NCBI RefSeq assembly: GCF_014197135.1
Contig: NZ_JACIFA010000007.1
Coordinates: 1-64,000, forward strand
Source: Sphingomonas zeae
GTDB lineage: Bacteria; Pseudomonadota; Alphaproteobacteria; Sphingomonadales; Sphingomonadaceae
Length of the DNA: 64,000 nt
Reading direction: 5' to 3'
A program made the position numbers and the translations under genes. The notes beneath the pieces were generated by a model. The model made no database searches and was not told where the DNA came from. It was given only the letters and a program-made list of their open reading frames with translations. Below, piece by piece: positions 26,275 through 34,006 of this stretch; position 1 is the first letter of the stretch, and each line of letters opens with the position of its first letter.

Positions 26275-28542
26275 TTACCAAGAATAGCGCAGGCTGCCTA
26301 CAAAGGTCCGCGATGCCCCGTAATAGCAGCCATTGTTGAAGAAACAGCTGGTGATGTGGCGCTTGTCGAACAGATTGGCGACATTGGCGGTCAGGCTCAA
26401 CCCCTCCATCGCCGGGCTGACCCGGCCGAGATCGTAACCCAGCATCAGGTCGGCCAGCCAGTAATCGGGCGATTGGAAGCGGCGGACGACGGTGCGGCCC
26501 GAAGCCACCGTGGTCGCGGTCCCGTCCGATTCGCCGACATAGCGTACGCCCGCGCCCAGGCTGAGGCCGCCCAGCGCGCTGCCGACACCCGCCTTGCCCA
26601 GGTCATAGGACAGGAAGCTCGACGCGCTCCATTGCGGCACGCCCAGCGGACGCGTGCCGGTGACGCCGCTCAACTGGTCGCCGGTGCCGACCACGGGCGT
26701 CCCCTGCCGGACATAGGGATCGTTATAGGTGGCGGCGACGACCACGTCGAAGCCGGGCGCCACCGTCCCACGCCCGTCCAGTTCGATGCCCCGGATCGAC
26801 ACCTCGCCGATCTGCACCTGCGAGTTGCTGGGGATATTGCCAGTGCCCGCGCGCGGATCGGCGACCGGCACGTTGCGGCGGCGCAGGTCGAAGGCGGACA
26901 GGGTGAACAGGGCGGTCGTGCCACGCGGCTGGTATTTCAGCCCCGCCTCATATTGGCGGCCGGTGACGGGAATGAAGTTGCTGCCGTCCCAGGTGCTGCC
27001 CGCCTGCGGCTCGAAACTCTCCGAATAGCTGACAAAGGGCGAGAGGCCGATCTTCGTCTCGTACAGCGCGCCCAACCGGGTGGTGAACGCCGTCTGGTTC
27101 AGGCGGGAGACGGCATTCGTGTTCAAATTCTGCGTGGTCTGGCTGTACGTATCCCAGCGCCCGCTGGCGATCAGTTGCAGCCCACCGATCGCGATCTGAT
27201 CCTGCAGATAGACGCCGACCTGATCGCGCTTGGTGTAATTGTGCGTCTGGGCGATCGGGAAGCTCGGCAACGGCACGCCGTAAACCGGCGCGAACAGGCT
27301 GAGATCGGGGATGTTGAACACCGGATTGGGGTTCGTACCGGTGAAGAAGGCCTGGTAATTTTCGCCGCGATTATGCTGCCAGTCGACGCCGCCCAGGATG
27401 GTGTGGCGGACCGGGCCGGTGTCGAGCTTGCCGACCAGATGATTGTCGACGGTGAAGGTCTGGAACGCCTCGTCCGACCCGCCGCCGCCGCGTTGCAGGG
27501 TTGAAAAGTCGCTATTTGCATTCGCACCCGTGCCGCGGGTCACATAGCCCGATCCGTAGATCTGCCGATAATGCAGTCCGATCGCGAGGTAGCGTGCGTT
27601 CGTGGTCCAGCTCAGCCGGTCGTTCAGGTCGTGGCGGAACAGGATCGTCGCCGATTTCTGCGTCCGGTCGAACGCCTCGTACGCAGGCTCGGACGTGTTG
27701 AAATCGACCGGCAGCACCCCGAACGGATTGGGCAGCGCCGAGCCATAGACCGGCACGCCGCTATAGGAGCCCGATTCGGGATCGCGCTGATAATTCAGGA
27801 TCAGCGTCACGCTGGTCGCCTTGTCGGGGGCGAAGGTGAGCATGGGACGCGCATAATAGCGGCGATTGGCGGTGTATTTGATGAAGCCGTCCGACTCCTC
27901 GGCCCCCGCAATCATGCGGAAGAGCCAGCGATCGTTCGCATCCAGCGGCTGATTCACGTCGATGCTGGAACGCAGCAGCGCATAATTGCCCGCCGCCAGC
28001 TCGATCCGCCCGCCCGACCCCGCATAGGGCAGCTTGCTGGTCAGGTTGATAAGCCCGCCCGGCGTGCCCGAGCCATAGGTGACGCCCGCCGGCCCCTTCA
28101 CGACATCGACCGACTCGACGAGGTGAAAGTCGACCTGCGGGCTGGCATAGACGCCACCGAGCAGCCGCATCCCGTCCATGAAAATGCCCGGCGCGAAGCC
28201 GCGCAGGAACAGCTGGTCGTAACGCGTCGCGACATTGCCGCGCTGATTGGGCGCGACGCCCGCGACATAGCCGAGCGCCTGGTTGATCGACAGCGCGTTG
28301 CGCCGGGTCAGCTCCTCCTGGTCGATCACCGCGATGCTCTGCGGTGTCGCGATCAGTGGCACATCGGTCTTGGTGCCGGACGATGCGCTCTTCTTTTCGC
28401 GCTGTCCCTCGACCACGATGTCCTCGTTGCGCAGCCGCTGGGGATCGTCGTCCGACACGGTCAGCGCATGAGCGGGAAGCGCACTCCCCAGCATCGTTCC
28501 CGCCGCACAGGCGGCCAGCAGCGCCCCGCGAAAGCTGCGCAT
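26275..28542 (-). CDS. TonB-dependent siderophore receptor
   Basis: 755 aa outer-membrane receptor. The signal peptide (about 1-26, ending PAHA) is followed by NEDIVVEGQREKKSASSGTK, the plug with VPLIATPQSIAVIDQEEL, QLFLRGFAPGIFMDGMR and VDVVKGPAGVTYGSGTPGG, and a 22-strand-type barrel ending SRTFVGSLRYSW. The plug wording (TPQSIxVIDQEEL, VKGPAGVTYG) is that of ferric-siderophore receptors of the FhuA/FpvA class. It is divergent from a DUF3649-PepSY-DUF3325 operon, with a Fur-box-like site in the gap, so iron repression is likely. Confidence 0.93.
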   Translation of the reverse strand: MRSFRGALLAACAAGTMLGSALPAHALTVSDDDPQRLRNEDIVVEGQREKKSASSGTKTDVPLIATPQSIAVIDQEELTRRNALSINQALGYVAGVAPNQRGNVATRYDQLFLRGFAPGIFMDGMRLLGGVYASPQVDFHLVESVDVVKGPAGVTYGSGTPGGLINLTSKLPYAGSGGRIELAAGNYALLRSSIDVNQPLDANDRWLFRMIAGAEESDGFIKYTANRRYYARPMLTFAPDKATSVTLILNYQRDPESGSYSGVPVYGSALPNPFGVLPVDFNTSEPAYEAFDRTQKSATILFRHDLNDRLSWTTNARYLAIGLHYRQIYGSGYVTRGTGANANSDFSTLQRGGGGSDEAFQTFTVDNHLVGKLDTGPVRHTILGGVDWQHNRGENYQAFFTGTNPNPVFNIPDLSLFAPVYGVPLPSFPIAQTHNYTKRDQVGVYLQDQIAIGGLQLIASGRWDTYSQTTQNLNTNAVSRLNQTAFTTRLGALYETKIGLSPFVSYSESFEPQAGSTWDGSNFIPVTGRQYEAGLKYQPRGTTALFTLSAFDLRRRNVPVADPRAGTGNIPSNSQVQIGEVSIRGIELDGRGTVAPGFDVVVAATYNDPYVRQGTPVVGTGDQLSGVTGTRPLGVPQWSASSFLSYDLGKAGVGSALGGLSLGAGVRYVGESDGTATTVASGRTVVRRFQSPDYWLADLMLGYDLGRVSPAMEGLSLTANVANLFDKRHITSCFFNNGCYYGASRTFVGSLRYSW

Positions 28543-28560
28543 AAATTTACTCCCTGCTAT

Positions 28561-28575
28561 TGATAGTGACTCTCA
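28561..28575. promoter_or_regulatory. Fur-box-like operator (7-1-7)
   Basis: TGATAGT-G-ACTCTCA matches the TGATAAT-N-ATTATCA Fur inverted-repeat model at 11 of 14 positions. It lies 18 bases upstream of the siderophore receptor start and at the head of the divergent iron operon, where one bound dimer could control both. The regulator itself is not in the window. Confidence 0.6.
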
Positions 28576-28621
28576 AATGCTGCTAAAGCCGCGGCATCGG
28601 GATGACAAGGGGAAAGCGCAG

Positions 28622-28948
28622 GTGGCATCGGGCCAGACCATTGACGGACAAGCCGGACGCCGGTGGCGCGGCGGCATCGCCATGGCGTGGCGATGGATCA
28701 CCGCGATTCTGGGCGGTTATGGTTTTACGGTCGCCGCCGCGATGCTGTCCGCGCGCATATTGCCCGCGCCCGATGCGTCGGCCCGGATCGAAGCGACCGG
28801 TTGGCCGATGCTGCTGTCCTTCCTGCTTTATGCCGGAATCGGGCTCTGGGCGCTGCACGAGGTTCGGCTGGGCCGGATCAGCATGGTGATCTGGGGCGGG
28901 GCGCTGGTGATGGCGATCCTGCTCAAGCTGCTGGGCGTACGGGCATGA
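28622..28948 (+). CDS. DUF3649 iron-uptake-associated membrane protein
   Basis: 108 aa from a GTG preceded by AAGGGG; an ATG at 28577 abuts the Fur box and is unlikely, and an ATG at 28682 is a shorter alternative. Two or three membrane segments are visible (ITAILGGYGFTVAAAMLSA; MLLSFLLYAGIGLWALHEV; MVIWGGALVMAILLKLLGV). The sequence and the order DUF3649-PepSY-DUF3325 beside a siderophore receptor match a recurrent, poorly characterised iron-acquisition cassette. Its stop overlaps the next start (ATGA). Confidence 0.75.
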   Translation: MASGQTIDGQAGRRWRGGIAMAWRWITAILGGYGFTVAAAMLSARILPAPDASARIEATGWPMLLSFLLYAGIGLWALHEVRLGRISMVIWGGALVMAILLKLLGVRA

Positions 28949-30519
28949 ACGGTACCGGCATGAACGATACGGGGGCGCAGCGCGGCTGGCGACAAACCAT
29001 GGCCTGGGCGCATGGCTGGCTGGGGCTGATCGCCGGCTGGATCCTCTTTACCATGTTCCTGACCGGCACTTCGGCCTATTTCCGACCCGAGATCACCCGG
29101 TGGATGCAGCCCGAAATCCATGCCCAGGCCGCCTCCCCGACACAGGCGGCGAATTCGGCAATCCGTTATCTGTCGCGGGTCGGACCCGACGACCTGCAAT
29201 GGTATATCTATCTGCCCGACGAGCGGACGGTCGCGACCCGTGTGTTCCGCGCGCCCGCCAAGCCCGATCCCAGGCATCGCAAGGCCGAGCTGGACCTCGA
29301 TCCGGTCAGCGGAACGCCCCTGACCGCGCGCGAGACGCGGGGCGGCGAGCAATTTTATCGCTTCCATTTCCAGCTTCAGCTGCCGCATCCCTGGGGACGC
29401 TGGCTGGCCGGGCTGTGCGCGATGGCGATGCTGGGCGCGATCATCTCCGGCGTCATCACCCATAAGCGCATCTTCGCCGACTTTTTCACGCTGCGCTGGA
29501 ACAAGGGGCAGCGCAGCTGGCTCGACGCGCACAACGTCTCGGCGGTGCTCGGCCTGCCCTATCATGCGATGATTACCTATACCGGGCTCATCACGCTGAT
29601 CACCATGTACATGCCCTGGCCGGTGCTGATGAACTATGCCAAGCCCGCCCAGTTCATGCAGACCGCGTACGGCACCCCGGCGGACGTCTCCGCCAGCGGC
29701 GTGCGCCAGCCGCTGGTCGCGATCGCGCCGCTGATCCGCGATGCCGAACGCCGGCTGGGCGGCCCCGCGACCCGCGTCATCATCCAGCATCCCGGCGATG
29801 CGGCGGCGCGTATCGCCATCGCCCAGGCCAAGCGTGGCGCAATCAGTTCGCGCACCCCCGTCGCGACCTATGACGGCGCGACCGGCCGCTTCGTCAGCCG
29901 TAGCGGCGATCCCGCTGTGGCGATCAATACGGCCGGCGTGATGCTGGGCCTGCACCTCGCCACCTTCGCGGGCATCGCGCTGCGCTGGGCCTATTTCGTG
30001 ATGGGACTGACCGGCGCCGCGATGGTCGGCACCGGCCTGCTGCTGTGGACCGCCAAGCGGCGCAAGCCGGGTGCGGCACCCTTTTTCGGGCTGAAACTGG
30101 CCGAGCGACTGAACATCGCGGTCATCGCCGCCTTCCCGGCGGGCATGGCCGCCTATCTGCTCGCCAACCGGCTGATCCCCGCCGCCATGGAGGGTCGCGC
30201 CGACATGGAAGTGTCGGCAATGTTCTGGACCTGGGGCCTGCTCGCGCTCGTCCAACTCGGCCTGCCCGCCCGGCGCGCCTGGACGGCGCTGTTCGGCATC
30301 GCCGCCGCCTTCTGGGCCGCCATTCCGGTGGCCAACGCGCTGACCACCTCGCGCTGGCTGGTCCCCTCGCTGCTAGACGGCGACCGGCTGTTCGTCGCCT
30401 TCGACCTGTCTTGCCTCGCCATCGGTATCGGCTTTGCCGTCGCCGCCCGCGTCAGTGCCCGCCCCGCCCCCAAAACGCCCGGCCGTTCGCGCCGGTCCAT
30501 GGAGCCTGCTCATGCTTGA
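28945..30519 (+). CDS. PepSY-associated transmembrane protein, iron-uptake cassette
   Basis: 524 aa inner-membrane protein. The PepSY_TM pattern is clear: the first segment GWLGLIAGWILFTMFLTGTS with an upstream His, a periplasmic PepSY-like region with ETRGGEQFYRFHFQLQLPHP, then GRWLAGLCAMAMLGAIISGV and THKRIFADFFTLRW, a later NTAGVMLGLHLATFAGIALR and four more hydrophobic stretches at the C-terminus. Family members beside siderophore receptors are proposed to be ferric-siderophore reductases; that role is known only for some relatives, so it is inference here. It is coupled to both neighbours by overlaps. Confidence 0.85.
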   Translation: MNGTGMNDTGAQRGWRQTMAWAHGWLGLIAGWILFTMFLTGTSAYFRPEITRWMQPEIHAQAASPTQAANSAIRYLSRVGPDDLQWYIYLPDERTVATRVFRAPAKPDPRHRKAELDLDPVSGTPLTARETRGGEQFYRFHFQLQLPHPWGRWLAGLCAMAMLGAIISGVITHKRIFADFFTLRWNKGQRSWLDAHNVSAVLGLPYHAMITYTGLITLITMYMPWPVLMNYAKPAQFMQTAYGTPADVSASGVRQPLVAIAPLIRDAERRLGGPATRVIIQHPGDAAARIAIAQAKRGAISSRTPVATYDGATGRFVSRSGDPAVAINTAGVMLGLHLATFAGIALRWAYFVMGLTGAAMVGTGLLLWTAKRRKPGAAPFFGLKLAERLNIAVIAAFPAGMAAYLLANRLIPAAMEGRADMEVSAMFWTWGLLALVQLGLPARRAWTALFGIAAAFWAAIPVANALTTSRWLVPSLLDGDRLFVAFDLSCLAIGIGFAVAARVSARPAPKTPGRSRRSMEPAHA

Positions 30520-30886
30520 TACGATCGTCCTTTGCTTCGTCGGCTTCTGGCTGCTCGCGGCCGGATCCTATCGCCATGCCAAGGAGGCGGGGACGCACCA
30601 TGATGCGCGGCTGCGCATGGGCCTGAAGCTGCTCGGCGGTGCGGTGCTGCTGCTGGCGCTGTCGTCCTGTGGCACGGCGGTCACGGGCGAGCGGGTCGTG
30701 CGCATGTTCGGTGCGGCCTCGATCGCCGGGGTTGCGCTCAACCTGATCCTGTCGGTGCGGGGGCGCGCGGCCTTTGCCCCCTTGCGCGCGGTCAACCGGC
30801 TTGTGGGTCGAACACGGACCAGCCCGTCCGCTGCACCAGCCGTTCGAGCGCCAGCGTACCAAGCTGCGAATTCCCGCGCGCGTTGA
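30512..30886 (+). CDS. DUF3325 membrane protein, iron-uptake cassette
   Basis: 124 aa with about three hydrophobic segments ([52 protein letters not shown]). The SYRHAKEA motif after the first segment is typical of DUF3325. It starts 8 bases inside the PepSY gene. The C-terminal 30 or so residues are Arg/Ala/Pro-rich and are encoded entirely opposite the 3' end of glsA (overlap 30792-30886), so they are probably a run-on tail rather than conserved protein. Confidence 0.75.
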   Translation: MLDTIVLCFVGFWLLAAGSYRHAKEAGTHHDARLRMGLKLLGGAVLLLALSSCGTAVTGERVVRMFGAASIAGVALNLILSVRGRAAFAPLRAVNRLVGRTRTSPSAAPAVRAPAYQAANSRAR

Positions 30887-31727
30887 GGCCGGGCGACCAG
30901 ACGGCGATCGAGGCCCGGCCGGGCACGATCGCCAGGATGCCGCCACCCACCCCCGACTTGCCCGGCAGGCCGACGCGAAAGGCGAACTCGCCCGACCCGT
31001 CATAATGGCCGCAGCTCATCATCAGCGCGTTGATGCGCCGCGCCCGCTGCGGTGACACGACCGAGCGGCCCGTGCCCGGATGGAGGCCCCGCGCCATCAG
31101 GTAACGCCCCGCGAGCGCCAGCTGCCGACAGCTCATGGCGAGCGCGCAGAAGTGGAAATAGACGCCCAGCACCCGCTCGACGGGGTGATGCAAATTGCCG
31201 AAGGCGCGCATGTAATGGGCCAGCGCCTGGTTGCGGTGGCCCGTCTCCATCTCGGCTTGCGCTACGGCGGCATCGATGACGATGTCGTCCTCCCCCGCCA
31301 GCGCACGGACGAAGCGCAGCATTTCGCCGATCGCCTCGCGCGGCTCGTATCCGCCGAGCAGCACGTCGGCGACCACGATCGCGCCCGCATTGATGAACGG
31401 ATTGCGCGGGATGCCCTGTTCGGTCTCCAGCTGCACGATCGAGTTGAACGCGGTTCCCGACGGCTCGCGCCCCACCCGCCGCCACAGCTGGTCGCCGACC
31501 GCACCCAGCGCCAGGGTCAGCGCGAAGACCTTGGAGATGCTCTGGATCGAAAAACTGTCCTCGGCATCGCCCGCCAGATGGCACTGGCCGTCCGCCTCGA
31601 CGATGGCGATGCCGAAGCGACGCGGGTCGATGCCCGCCAGTGCGGGGATATAATCGGCCGGTGTGCCCCGGTCGGGCGCCTCGGCCATCTCGGCGGCGAT
31701 ATCGGCCACGATCGCGGACAGGTCCAT
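30792..31727 (-). CDS. glsA: Glutaminase A
   Basis: 311 aa, the usual length. Hydrolyses glutamine to glutamate and ammonia. The serine-lysine catalytic motif is Ser63-I-S-Lys66 ([10 protein letters not shown]). Other family landmarks are [24 protein letters not shown], here spanning the Asn/Glu glutamine-binding residues, the Tyr in [20 protein letters not shown] and the glycine-rich [18 protein letters not shown]. Monocistronic, divergent from the POT-like transporter; its 3' end overlaps the DUF3325 gene on the other strand by 95 bases. Confidence 0.94.
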   Translation of the reverse strand: MDLSAIVADIAAEMAEAPDRGTPADYIPALAGIDPRRFGIAIVEADGQCHLAGDAEDSFSIQSISKVFALTLALGAVGDQLWRRVGREPSGTAFNSIVQLETEQGIPRNPFINAGAIVVADVLLGGYEPREAIGEMLRFVRALAGEDDIVIDAAVAQAEMETGHRNQALAHYMRAFGNLHHPVERVLGVYFHFCALAMSCRQLALAGRYLMARGLHPGTGRSVVSPQRARRINALMMSCGHYDGSGEFAFRVGLPGKSGVGGGILAIVPGRASIAVWSPGLNARGNSQLGTLALERLVQRTGWSVFDPQAG

Positions 31728-31844
31728 GACGCTCGTCGTGCCGCGCCGGCCCTGCTTTGTCGAGCCGCCGCGAACCCGTCACAAAATGCCGCTAGGGAGC
31801 CTTCGCTTCCTCCCAAAGCATCCAAACGGACCAACAGCATCATC

Positions 31845-33140
31845 ATGCGCGACAGGGATACCGCCCCGCCCGCCCCCGGGTTCTGGACGCTCGCCAGCGT
31901 CGAGGGCTGGGAGAGATTCGCGATTCAGGGCGCGAAATCGTTGCTGACGCTGTTCCTCGTGACCGATTTGCTGACCCGGGGCGGGGGCACGGTGCTGGGC
32001 ATGGCGCGGCTGCGTGCCGCGATCGAGGGCGTTACCGGCGCACATGGCGACATCGCCTTCGCCTCGCAGCTCTATGGGCTGTACGGCGCACTAACCTATC
32101 TGGTCCTGCCGCTCGGCGGATGGATCGCGGATCGCAGCGGGCAGCGACGGCGCGCCATGTATGTCGGGGCCGCGTTGATGACGTTGGGGCTGCTGGCGCT
32201 GGCCAGCCGCAGCTGGGCGCTGCCGGGTCTGGCATTCCTGATCGGCGGCATCGGCCTGCTCAAGGGCAATCTGGCCGCCGAAGTGGGCGCCTTGCGGGGC
32301 GGTTCGGGCGGCGAGCGCCTCTATGCCGCCTATCTGGCCTTCCTCAATGGCGGCGCGCTATTGGGGCCGCTGATCGGCGGATGGCTGGCGCTTCGGGTCG
32401 GTTTTGCCGCCGCCTTTGTCGCAATGGCGGGCAGCATGATCGCGGCGATCCTGATCCTGCGCACGGCGCAGCCCGTCCGCCTCGTCGACGTTCCCGTGAC
32501 GGACCGCCATGGCACCGACTGGCCGCGCGTCATTCTGGCCATTGTCGCCGTGACCCTATGCTTTTGTGCCTATGAGCAGTTGACCAATATGGTGCTGCTC
32601 TGGGCGGAGGAGCGCGTCGACCTGACCATCGCCGGGCTGACCGTCCCGCCCAGCTGGCTGGCGGCGATGGACGGGCTGTTCACCATCGCGCTGGCGATGA
32701 TCGCCTATCGGGTCTGGCCGCGCCTGCCCCATGAGCCCGATCCTGCGCTCAAGCTGGTCGCCGGGGGGATGGCGATCGCGCTGGCCTATGGCCTGTTGGC
32801 ATGGCTGTCGGGTGCGGCGGGGGCGATCGGGCTGGGTGGGCCGATCTGTGTCGCCGCGCTGCTCTCGCTCGGCGTCGTGCTGTCCTGGCCCTCGGCGCTG
32901 GCGATCGTCGCCGCCGCCGCACCGCCGTCACGGCGCGGGCTGATGACCGGGCTGTTCTATCTCCATGGCTTCGTCGCGCACCTCGTCGTGGGCGAGCTGG
33001 GCGCACTCTATCCCCGCATGGCGCAACCGCATTTCTGGGCCATTCACGCCGCATTCGCGCTGGCGGGCGCGGCCGTCGCCCTCATGATCCCGCGCGGTCA
33101 GGCGACCACCACCTCCACCCCGGCCAGCGCCCCGGCATAA
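31845..33140 (+). CDS. POT/PTR-family proton-coupled transporter (peptide MFS-like)
   Basis: 431 aa, about 12 hydrophobic segments. The N-terminus SVEGWERFAIQGAKSLLTLFL corresponds to the ExxERFxxYG motif of proton-dependent oligopeptide transporters, and the next loop (GGWIADRSGQRRRAMYVG) is the MFS A-motif. The usual second PTR signature is degenerate, so the substrate need not be a peptide. An earlier in-frame start would lie within glsA, so the ATG at 31845 was chosen. The 3' 43 bases overlap the convergent DeoR gene. Confidence 0.75.
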   Translation: MRDRDTAPPAPGFWTLASVEGWERFAIQGAKSLLTLFLVTDLLTRGGGTVLGMARLRAAIEGVTGAHGDIAFASQLYGLYGALTYLVLPLGGWIADRSGQRRRAMYVGAALMTLGLLALASRSWALPGLAFLIGGIGLLKGNLAAEVGALRGGSGGERLYAAYLAFLNGGALLGPLIGGWLALRVGFAAAFVAMAGSMIAAILILRTAQPVRLVDVPVTDRHGTDWPRVILAIVAVTLCFCAYEQLTNMVLLWAEERVDLTIAGLTVPPSWLAAMDGLFTIALAMIAYRVWPRLPHEPDPALKLVAGGMAIALAYGLLAWLSGAAGAIGLGGPICVAALLSLGVVLSWPSALAIVAAAAPPSRRGLMTGLFYLHGFVAHLVVGELGALYPRMAQPHFWAIHAAFALAGAAVALMIPRGQATTTSTPASAPA

Positions 33141-33853
33141 GCGGGCGACAGGGGCGCGTCGGTCACCAGCATCGCCACCGCGTCGAGCGCGGCGACCTGG
33201 ATCGTGCCGGGGCGATCGAACTTACTCTGGTCGGCGGCGATCAGGGTGCGGCGCGCCCGGGCGATCATCATCCGGCACACCGCCGCCTCGCCCGCGTGAT
33301 AGTCGGCGAAACCATGGTCGAGATTGACCGATTCCACCGACAATATGGCCAGCGCAGGCGTGAACATGCTCAGGAAATCGCGCGCGGTGGCGTCGAAACA
33401 GGCCCGATATTCATAATCCATCTCGCCGCCCGCCAGCATGATGCGGTTGTCGTTGCGGCCGCCCAGTTCGGCCGCGACGCCCACCGCATTGGTCACGACG
33501 GTCAGCCCCTGATGATCGCGAAGCGCGCGCGACACATAATGACCGGTGGTACTGGCATCGATATAGATGGTTTGCCCGTCGGCCACGAGCTGCGCGACGG
33601 CGGCGGCGATCCGCTGCTTGGCCTCGGCATGGCGCTGCAGCCGGGTGGCGAAGGAACCCTCCGTCTCGACCTTGGCGATCCGCACCGCGCCGTGCGCCCG
33701 CACCACCGTTCCGGACGCCTCCAGGACGCGCAGCTCGCGCCGCACCGTCTCTTCGGACACCGACAGCGCCTCGGCCAGCTCGCCGATGCCGCGAAACCCG
33801 CCTTCCCCAAGTAACGCCACGATCTCATGCTGGCGGCGCTGGCGTTTCATCAT
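33098..33853 (-). CDS. DeoR/GlpR-family transcriptional regulator
   Basis: 251 aa. N-terminal DeoR helix-turn-helix (RQHEIVALLGEGG...IGELAEALSVSEETVRREL, residues 5-45) and a C-terminal phosphosugar-sensing domain with IYIDASTTGHYVSRAL, TVVTNAV and a late DQSKFDRPG loop typical of the family. Such repressors respond to sugar phosphates. It lies 3' to the POT-like transporter (convergent) and upstream of the TonB receptor at 34007-36805 on the same strand, but 153 bases apart with a terminator between. Confidence 0.9.
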   Translation of the reverse strand: MMKRQRRQHEIVALLGEGGFRGIGELAEALSVSEETVRRELRVLEASGTVVRAHGAVRIAKVETEGSFATRLQRHAEAKQRIAAAVAQLVADGQTIYIDASTTGHYVSRALRDHQGLTVVTNAVGVAAELGGRNDNRIMLAGGEMDYEYRACFDATARDFLSMFTPALAILSVESVNLDHGFADYHAGEAAVCRMMIARARRTLIAADQSKFDRPGTIQVAALDAVAMLVTDAPLSPAYAGALAGVEVVVA

Positions 33854-33914
33854 GTCTTGCGGATCCTCTCGTTCCGGCCATGCTAGCGTGCGACCATTCG
33901 GTCAGGAACCCCAC

Positions 33915-33953
33915 ACAAAACCGCCGACGGCGCGAGCGAACGCACCGTCGGCG
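33915..33953 (-). terminator. Intrinsic terminator of the TonB receptor at 34007
   Basis: CGCCGACGG (33922-33930) pairs perfectly with CCGTCGGCG (33945-33953); on the minus strand the stem is followed by GTTTTGTGTG. It lies 54 bases beyond the receptor stop codon. Confidence 0.65.
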
Positions 33954-34006
33954 CAGGAGCGGTCCGGCACCCATGGGGGCGGGCGCCGGATCGGGGAGGG
34001 GTAAGG

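Noticed and set aside
31080..31844. Upstream extension of the POT-like transporter frame into glsA
   Set aside because: This part is antisense to glsA, has no membrane segments and no ribosome-binding site; the transporter motif begins just after the ATG at 31845.
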